From: Labyrinthula sp. Ha
Lineage: Eukaryota; Sar; Bigyra; Labyrinthulida; Labyrinthulaceae
Direction of reading: 5' to 3'
DNA: 64,000 nucleotides
Assembly: GCA_015227615.1 (NCBI GenBank)
Contig: JAALGZ010000012.1
Span: forward strand, 682,001-746,000
The stretch's first letter is position 1. Each line of letters starts with the position of its first letter. The notes under the pieces were generated by a model. That model had not been told where the DNA came from, searched no databases, and saw only the letters and a list, made by a program, of their open reading frames with translations. Below are positions 58,223-64,000 of this stretch, in pieces. The position numbers were made by a program, and so were the translations under genes.

Positions 58223-59470
58223 ATGACGCAGAACCTCGCGGCGCAAAGTTCCTCCGCAAAACACGGCGCGGCGCAGGAACAGGTAGATCCACCGAGAACT
58301 ATTGCGGGGAAACCTCGAACTGGAGCTCTCCTTGAAGACAATGCGCGCACACTTTTAAGCTTACGTGATGGCGTGGTTTTCCCCATAAGGATAGTGATTA
58401 CTTCTTTCGTACCTGCGAAACCGGAGAACTTCGTGGTGCGAAGTCGGAAGATCGCCAGCAGTACCCACATTCACAACACAAGCGGGGCTTGGATGAATGC
58501 AGCCAAGGGTGGTGAGAAAAACACTTTAGATATATTTTTTGCCCTGGTGGATGCGAATGGTAACGTGGTAAAGCTAGATGAGCCCCTACCCATTAAGGTA
58601 AAGTTGTGGACAGTGACTCGTTGCTTTTCCCTAGTGACTCCTTTGTGTGAAGTAACTGATCCTGATAAGCGCAGAGGGAATGCTACATTTAGTACATCTG
58701 GGGTGCGAGTTCTGGAAAGGGGGGACAGCAGGATGTACGTGGCGACGCATGGACATGGGTTTTTGAAGTGTAAGATAATGGCAACTTCAAAGCAGCATGA
58801 CGATAAGAAGTTTTCTTTGGAAATTTTACCAAATTTACTTTCGAAGAATGCAAGGCAGAAATTTGGGTGGTTATTTCCTCGAGAAGCTGATTATATGATG
58901 ATGCACGGCTACAAATACGTGCAAGTGAGCTCCTTGACATTTCCGATTGAGATCATGTCCAAGATTAATTATTTTAATGAGAAGAAGAGAAATTTTGATG
59001 CTTCACAAACTGCCACCGAGGAGAATCAAGCTGCAGTTTTGAATAGTTACCTTAAAAAAACTGTCAAGTCAGAATCGCCAAAGAGAAAGAAACTTAACTC
59101 GGAAGGTGAGCTTAATTCAATGGTTTCGAAGAGTCGAGTGGGCCCATCTCTAGAGCAAATCCAGAATTTTTATCCTCCCGAAGTATTATTCCAGGTGCAG
59201 CAGGCTATTGCTCAGCAATTAGTGCAAAATCAAAATAGATCCGCTGTTGTCAACGGGATTTCACCTGGTAACCCGAATGAGATCCATGCTGCACAGGTTT
59301 TGTCAACAGGGGAAGAAGGAGCACCGGTTGAAGAGCCTGATGAACCAGTTGACAGCCTGCATCTTCCTAGTGTCAATGCACTTGAGGCACTGCAAACGCT
59401 AGCAGCTGGTAGGATAGCATCTGCCCCATCAAACCAGTCAAAGAATGACTCTACGGCAGTGGAGATGTAA
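58223..59470 (+). CDS. Unrecognised 415-residue, probably nuclear protein
   Basis: An intact intron-free frame without a family I can name. Residues about 45-240 form a beta-rich region (VVFPIRIVITSFVPAKPENF, DIFFALVDANGNVVKLDEPL, PIKVKLWTVTRCFSLVTPLC, GNATFSTSGVRVLERGDSRM) whose alternation suggests an immunoglobulin-like beta sandwich, as in several DNA-binding folds. A basic SPKRKKL near residue 285 looks like a nuclear localisation signal. The C-terminal third is Q/N/A/P-rich and probably disordered. A transcription or chromatin regulator is a reasonable inference, no more. The first 450 bp are clearly GC-richer than surrounding DNA. It converges with the carboxypeptidase gene (195 bp between stops). 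Confidence 0.82.
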   Translation: MTQNLAAQSSSAKHGAAQEQVDPPRTIAGKPRTGALLEDNARTLLSLRDGVVFPIRIVITSFVPAKPENFVVRSRKIASSTHIHNTSGAWMNAAKGGEKNTLDIFFALVDANGNVVKLDEPLPIKVKLWTVTRCFSLVTPLCEVTDPDKRRGNATFSTSGVRVLERGDSRMYVATHGHGFLKCKIMATSKQHDDKKFSLEILPNLLSKNARQKFGWLFPREADYMMMHGYKYVQVSSLTFPIEIMSKINYFNEKKRNFDASQTATEENQAAVLNSYLKKTVKSESPKRKKLNSEGELNSMVSKSRVGPSLEQIQNFYPPEVLFQVQQAIAQQLVQNQNRSAVVNGISPGNPNEIHAAQVLSTGEEGAPVEEPDEPVDSLHLPSVNALEALQTLAAGRIASAPSNQSKNDSTAVEM

Positions 59471-59665
59471 CTTGTGAAGGTATTAATGTGTCTTACGTGT
59501 TTAATTGAGAGTACACTGTTTATAGAACATAAGGAAAAACGCAATAGACGTACTAAAGCACCTACAGCATTATTCAATTATGCCGAAGTTTCGTGTATTA
59601 AGTTTGTAATTCCAACTAACATTTTAATCTTCTGACCTGACACAATATTCAATCAACCTATCTTA

Positions 59666-61264
59666 TCAATTTCCCAAATCTGTCTTTGATACTGGTAAGT
59701 AAACCTTTCTTTTTCTCCAGATTTGAAATCCAAGAAAAAAGAGAAATAAAGAAACTATACTCAGGAAAAATACTATTTTCATCTTTCTTCCTAAGCTTGT
59801 ATGCATTAGAGCATTTGATTTATAGACAACACTCACAGCTTCAGAGTAGAATTCTCTTCGCCCTTGTATTTTCCATCCCTGGTTGCTCGCTTGCCAGCTT
59901 GTATTCGATCTTGCTTGAGACAAGTGAGCTTGAGGATATAAGTTTGGGTTACTATTTTCCAGTTTTCTTCCCCACTCTTGATCCAGCACAGTTTTACATT
60001 TCACCTCAAAGTTATTTCCTTCGTTGAGTCCCAAGTTTCCAGCAGGAAGACTATCTTTAAACAAGTTAATAAAAGCATCCTTTCTTCTATTCAACATGTT
60101 CATAGGTGATGTAGTATGCCACCTCGTAACCCCTTGTTGCAATTTAGTCTTACCCTTCAAACTTCCGTTCACATATAACTCAATCTGCGTTTCTGTAACC
60201 TCCAAGCCTCCAGACACATCCCATTCAACTATCACATCTTCATCTACAATTTCGATATATGTAACTACACAATATGGTTGTACAACATCAGTTGCAAATA
60301 GCATCATTCTCACAGCATTCGTTACAAAATCTTCTGTCTTAAGAGCAAACTTCAGGGTATCCTCCTTGCTTCCCAAAAACTCTTCGTTTGGTTCCTTATC
60401 ATCGGAAGTTTCAATTAAAATATTAACTATCCGAAACTTTCCCATTTCTTCTTTACTTTCTGCAGACTGGTAGTTCAAACAACCCTTACCATTATCAGCC
60501 CACGAATACCCATAAGCATAATCTTCCATCCCACCTCTTACTGGGTACACTACTCTATCCAACCTTCCCACTGGATAATCTCCAAACGATCCAAGCACCT
60601 CAGAAACAGATTTTTGTGAAATATCATCTGGAGAAACACTGTTTCTTCTGTGTGACATGTCCCCCCATTCATACGAAACTGCTTTCATCCCGCCATGAAA
60701 GGTGAGAGAGAGCTGAATCAGGTGCTGATCAAATACAGCATGAATTGCTTTTGCCGCACTTGTTCTTAAACACTCCTTTTCTGGATTATCAAACGGAAAA
60801 TCACGGTTTGGATCAACCCTATTTTCTTCTCTTACATTTTCAAAGTAACCCAAAGCATTCGGAAAGGGAAGTATTATGATCAGCCTGTTATTCAACAAAT
60901 AATTGATCCATTTATTCTTCTGTGAAAGTTCCAGCATCAATTCAATAAAATATATTGTTGACGAAGGACCTACTCGTTCATTTCCATGCACAGCACCTGA
61001 GAAAAAAACTTGTGGGATGTTGGATTTTAAGTTGGAGAAGTTTGAGAGAGTAACGATTGGGATTTGGCACTGACTTGCTCCACATTGACCAGGTGATGGA
61101 ATATCATACTCTTTCAGTGCATTTGTTACATTCAGTAGGTTAGGATATTGATCTTGAAGTGATGTTAAAGTCTGGAGTATTTGCTCATAGTCTTTGTAGA
61201 GATATTTTTCTGCATAGGATATCCGAAGAATCTGGATAAGAAAAATCCATACAGTAATAAACAT
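59666..61264 (-). CDS. Membrane-anchored M14 zinc carboxypeptidase
   Basis: A 532-residue secretory-pathway metallocarboxypeptidase. A signal peptide (about 1-18, ITVWIFLIQILRISYA) leads into the M14 domain. The zinc ligands are His93 and Glu96 in VHGNERVGP, with the third ligand His189 in LTFHGG. Substrate-site residues appear in DPNRDFPF (Arg153), and the catalytic Glu284 lies in NILIETSDDKEP, so the enzyme looks active. A beta-type accessory domain (about 330-390) resembles the transthyretin-like domain of CPD/CPE-type enzymes. A hydrophobic helix near 492-512 (IVFFLSIVSLFLFFLGFQIW) followed by RKRK anchors it as type I, with a short cytosolic tail. It should trim C-terminal residues of peptides at the cell surface or in endomembranes. 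Confidence 0.92.
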   Translation of the reverse strand: MFITVWIFLIQILRISYAEKYLYKDYEQILQTLTSLQDQYPNLLNVTNALKEYDIPSPGQCGASQCQIPIVTLSNFSNLKSNIPQVFFSGAVHGNERVGPSSTIYFIELMLELSQKNKWINYLLNNRLIIILPFPNALGYFENVREENRVDPNRDFPFDNPEKECLRTSAAKAIHAVFDQHLIQLSLTFHGGMKAVSYEWGDMSHRRNSVSPDDISQKSVSEVLGSFGDYPVGRLDRVVYPVRGGMEDYAYGYSWADNGKGCLNYQSAESKEEMGKFRIVNILIETSDDKEPNEEFLGSKEDTLKFALKTEDFVTNAVRMMLFATDVVQPYCVVTYIEIVDEDVIVEWDVSGGLEVTETQIELYVNGSLKGKTKLQQGVTRWHTTSPMNMLNRRKDAFINLFKDSLPAGNLGLNEGNNFEVKCKTVLDQEWGRKLENSNPNLYPQAHLSQARSNTSWQASNQGWKIQGRREFYSEAVSVVYKSNALMHTSLGRKMKIVFFLSIVSLFLFFLGFQIWRKRKVYLPVSKTDLGN

Positions 61265-63419
61265 AAATATTTTTTTTTATAAGCTAGAAATGTTTTTCAA
61301 TTCTTCTTGGGTTTAACTCAGGTGTTGAATGTTTCGTATGCGTTTGTTATTGCCAAGGTAATGCAGGTTAGGTAAAATCCCGCCCTACTAGAAAAACATG
61401 GATGGATTTCATTTTGATTCCAGTTTTGGGCAATGTGTCAGTTAACTACGAATGGACAATACAAACTCTTCAATTTTGTGTGAGTTCTTTTGGTTTCTGT
61501 TTATTTGTGTAATTAAATTAGTGGTAGAAATAGTTAGTTTAGTGATAGTTAATGTTCCCAGAGTTTTTAGGTGTTTTTTTTCTAGGAAGATCATACCGCT
61601 ATGTCATACAACATATATGGGCAATTAAGAATTAATCTAATTAAGAAAACCAACAGAAAACAAATAACAGATTGCGATGTTTCGAGAGGCCGATTACCTA
61701 GATACAATCAGTTACACTTCTTTACAGTTCATAGCATTTAAGGAAAATCTCAAGTTAGTTTATTCTACGAGTGTGGAGTATCTTGAGCAACGTAGTAATA
61801 AGGAAAGAAGCTAATCGAAAGTAGTTGTAACCCTTTTGTGAGTTACCTTTACGATCTAGATTTTTGTGCTTCGGTTAGTCACTGGTAGACTGACAAAATT
61901 TGGAAGATCCATATTTTTCATATTACTGACTACTACTGTTAGTTCCAACCTGTGTAGGGAATTCAAATTATAAAATTCCGCCCTACTGGCAAATAGACCC
62001 TTTTTAAAAGAGTTATTTTGGATGTTAAGTTTAGCTCTAGTGCAGTTAGCGTTATTACACCACCAGTCCCACGGTTAAATTCATCAGGTTTTGGGTTATG
62101 TTAGATTTATTAAGCGCTGATGAGATCTCGCTATATTATGCTTATTTGGTGGTAATAAAATAAAAAATTTAGAATATTTTTACTTTACCAAGAGGTTGTG
62201 TCTTAAAATAATAACACCTTTTGATAGACACCAAAAATATTCTTCAAGGTGAAATTCAAGCAAGAGAAAGTTTAAGTTTGAACAAAAACCAAAAAATGAG
62301 TTGGCGTAGAGTAACATCTGAAGTAAATAATCTATATAAGTACTACATAGATTTCATTAGAGTTACAGCATAAAAGGCACAAACTTTTCTACATCTCCTT
62401 ATAAAGGAGCATATGTACGAGATTTCGCAGATATAACCAGGGGGTTGTTTAGATTATTTCACAGATAATTTCAAACATTATTTTTATCTCTCTTTGATTC
62501 ATGTCATAAGCAAATAGAATCTTTGTCAAAGTTTTCTACGGATATGACATAATGTAAAATATAAAAATGCAACAACCTAAGAAGTTAAGCAAGTGATTAA
62601 GGGAGAATACCAATTATACACTTGTAAATGGTGTATTCACTAGTGATTATTAATGCTAAAAGCATTATATCCTGTCATTAGCAAGACCCTCCTCAAGATA
62701 TAAACATGATATTTCTTGGTTTTCTACTAGAGCTAGTTACTATATATTGTCGGGTGCTAGATATATCTGTACTACATGAGAACAAAATATTGATTGCGGA
62801 CGGAATTCACACAATTTGCAATCAAATATATTCTTAATTATAGTACAGACACTAAAACTGCTTCTCAACACTATAATTGGATGTCAGTAAGGGTACAGAA
62901 CTACACTAAGCGAGGTTTGGAATTTTCTCTATGCTCACCCGAAGAATATTTTTTATTCTTAATAGATGGCATAAACTAAACAGAAACTGCTTAATCCGTG
63001 GAGTGCTTAGGATTCAGGTTGTGAAAAATACTGCAGAGGCAATGAACTCAGCTATCAGGTTGTATATACAATGCAAACTCTTTGTAGATTCTTCTTTTAT
63101 ACCGCAAACTGTTCTAGTAACTTATATTTGTATTCAAGTGTCTAGAACTGTTTTGACATATATAGAACAACACAATAAATTTGAGTAGCCACATCTAAAC
63201 GAAACGAGAGATTAGTTTCCACAGAGACTCATTCAAAGAGAGTAAATATTATCATATATTATATTAGTGTAATCTAGTTTAGAATTAAAGTATGTAAAAT
63301 TTTAAATAGGAGTTCTACCGTACCGCACATGAGGATACCTGACGTAAATTTGTCACGAATATGGTGGCAAGCCATAACTAAGAGCTTAGTTACCTGAAGA
63401 GCTAATAGCTCTTAGCAAA
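61265..63419. other. Intergenic region, 2.2 kb
   Basis: Holds the promoter of the carboxypeptidase gene at its left and the 3' flank of the NOX-like gene at its right. AT-rich; open frames at 62794-63188 look like chance. No motif or RNA gene recognised. Confidence 0.55.
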
Positions 63420-64000
63420 TTACAAGTGATCAGCACTGAACTCTATTTTTGTGTTTCCAGGAATCGCATTAACAGCATCTTGTATTGTCATACTCATGGC
63501 ACTTGGTCCACAAAATGAGACACTTAGACCCCTGTTTCTCTCCTCTTCAGTTTCATCAAGAACACGTCGACATCCGTATAGAAACCGCGCTATGTGTGTG
63601 TCTGGGTCGGCTATTCCACCCTCTATGATTCTAGTATACAGCCAGTTCTTAACTTTTTTTTCTACATCTATTGTTGAATCTACCTTTCCATCTGCAGCTG
63701 AGGTTTCTTGGAAGATATGATATGTGTTCTTGAAATCCTCCATTACATCTTTGTTTGCCCTGGTTACAAATATAGTAACTCCAAGCCAATCAAGCATATT
63801 TGAGTAAGGAACACTTAAACAATCCACATCAACTACTTTCTGCTGACATAAGTCTACAATAAGCGTTACAAGATTGCTCCAACACCATAGCAAATCATCT
63901 ACCTCTTTGCAGGTCCAAACAAACCAAACTTTTCCTGGAACCCTTTTTCCAGAGCCAAAGCCTTCGTCACTATTATGCGAGGATAGCTGGCTAGTCAATT
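63420..64000 (-). CDS. NOX/ferric reductase-type flavoprotein, C-terminus (partial)
   Basis: The C-terminal 190 or so residues of a gene whose 5' part lies beyond the window. VWFVWTCKEVDDLLW matches the NOX/FRE motif after the FAD site, and VSFCGPSAMSMTIQDAV matches the NADPH-binding CGP motif (usual form fCGP..l...l). The ending IEFSADHL corresponds to the family's ending, in which a phenylalanine contacts the nicotinamide. The full protein would be a membrane flavocytochrome that passes electrons from NADPH across a membrane to oxygen or ferric iron. Which of the two cannot be told from this part. The frame is open to the window edge, so the true start is not here. Confidence 0.8.
   Translation of the reverse strand, partial: LTSQLSSHNSDEGFGSGKRVPGKVWFVWTCKEVDDLLWCWSNLVTLIVDLCQQKVVDVDCLSVPYSNMLDWLGVTIFVTRANKDVMEDFKNTYHIFQETSAADGKVDSTIDVEKKVKNWLYTRIIEGGIADPDTHIARFLYGCRRVLDETEEERNRGLSVSFCGPSAMSMTIQDAVNAIPGNTKIEFSADHL

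Noticed and set aside
1-64000. CRISPR arrays, bacterial operons or prophage
   Set aside because: No regularly spaced repeats and no prokaryotic gene style; the window is eukaryotic nuclear DNA.

Overview
The window is nuclear DNA from a eukaryote, most likely a unicellular protist. It encodes condensin SMC2, an ordinary actin, a mitochondrial carrier, a U-box/cyclophilin spliceosome protein (PPIL2), DDI1 and a superoxide/ferric-reductase type flavoprotein. Genes use the standard code (TAA, TAG and TGA all end real genes) and are almost intron-free. Two genes are interrupted by very small spliceosomal-type introns of 27-31 nt. DNA is roughly two-thirds A+T by eye. The actin resembles those of stramenopiles and alveolates more than animal or fungal actins, and tiny introns are known from several such lineages, so a SAR-type protist is my tentative guess; the sequence alone does not prove it.

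Layout. 0.7-5.6 kb: SMC2 (+) and a mitochondrial carrier (-) meet tail to tail with their stop codons overlapping. 5.6-10.8 kb: AT-rich desert. 10.8-15.1 kb: actin (+) facing an unrecognised 956-residue protein (-). 15.1-25.5 kb: desert holding a strongly decayed APE-type LINE. 25.5-31.2 kb: a composite repeat with about 100-bp direct terminal repeats that contains a piece of LINE 5' sequence, then a LINE with an uninterrupted 1224-residue ORF (-). 31.2-39 kb: a CCAAT-box cluster, a doubtful 80-residue ORF, then desert with MITE-like AT-rich repeats. 39-42.3 kb: PPIL2 (+) facing a four-helix membrane protein (-), followed by a single-pass membrane protein (-). 42.3-46 kb: desert beginning with a palindrome cluster. 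46-48.7 kb: DsbA-like protein (+), DDI1 (+) and a second four-helix membrane protein (-). 48.7-58.2 kb: desert with one possible small spliced gene. 58.2-61.3 kb: an unrecognised nuclear-looking protein (+) facing a membrane-anchored M14 carboxypeptidase (-). 63.4-64 kb: the C-terminus of a NOX/ferric-reductase protein (-) running off the window.

The genes do not form one pathway. The striking order is architectural: all five close gene pairs with opposite orientation are convergent, with 3' spacings of -4, 287, 7, 24 and 195 bp, while the 5' flanks of genes usually open into kilobase-sized deserts of decayed repeats. The most novel observations are the 27-31 nt introns (including one with a nested in-frame acceptor), the shared-stop SMC2/carrier junction, a PPIL2 whose cyclophilin active site is eroded, and the composite LINE-derived repeat.
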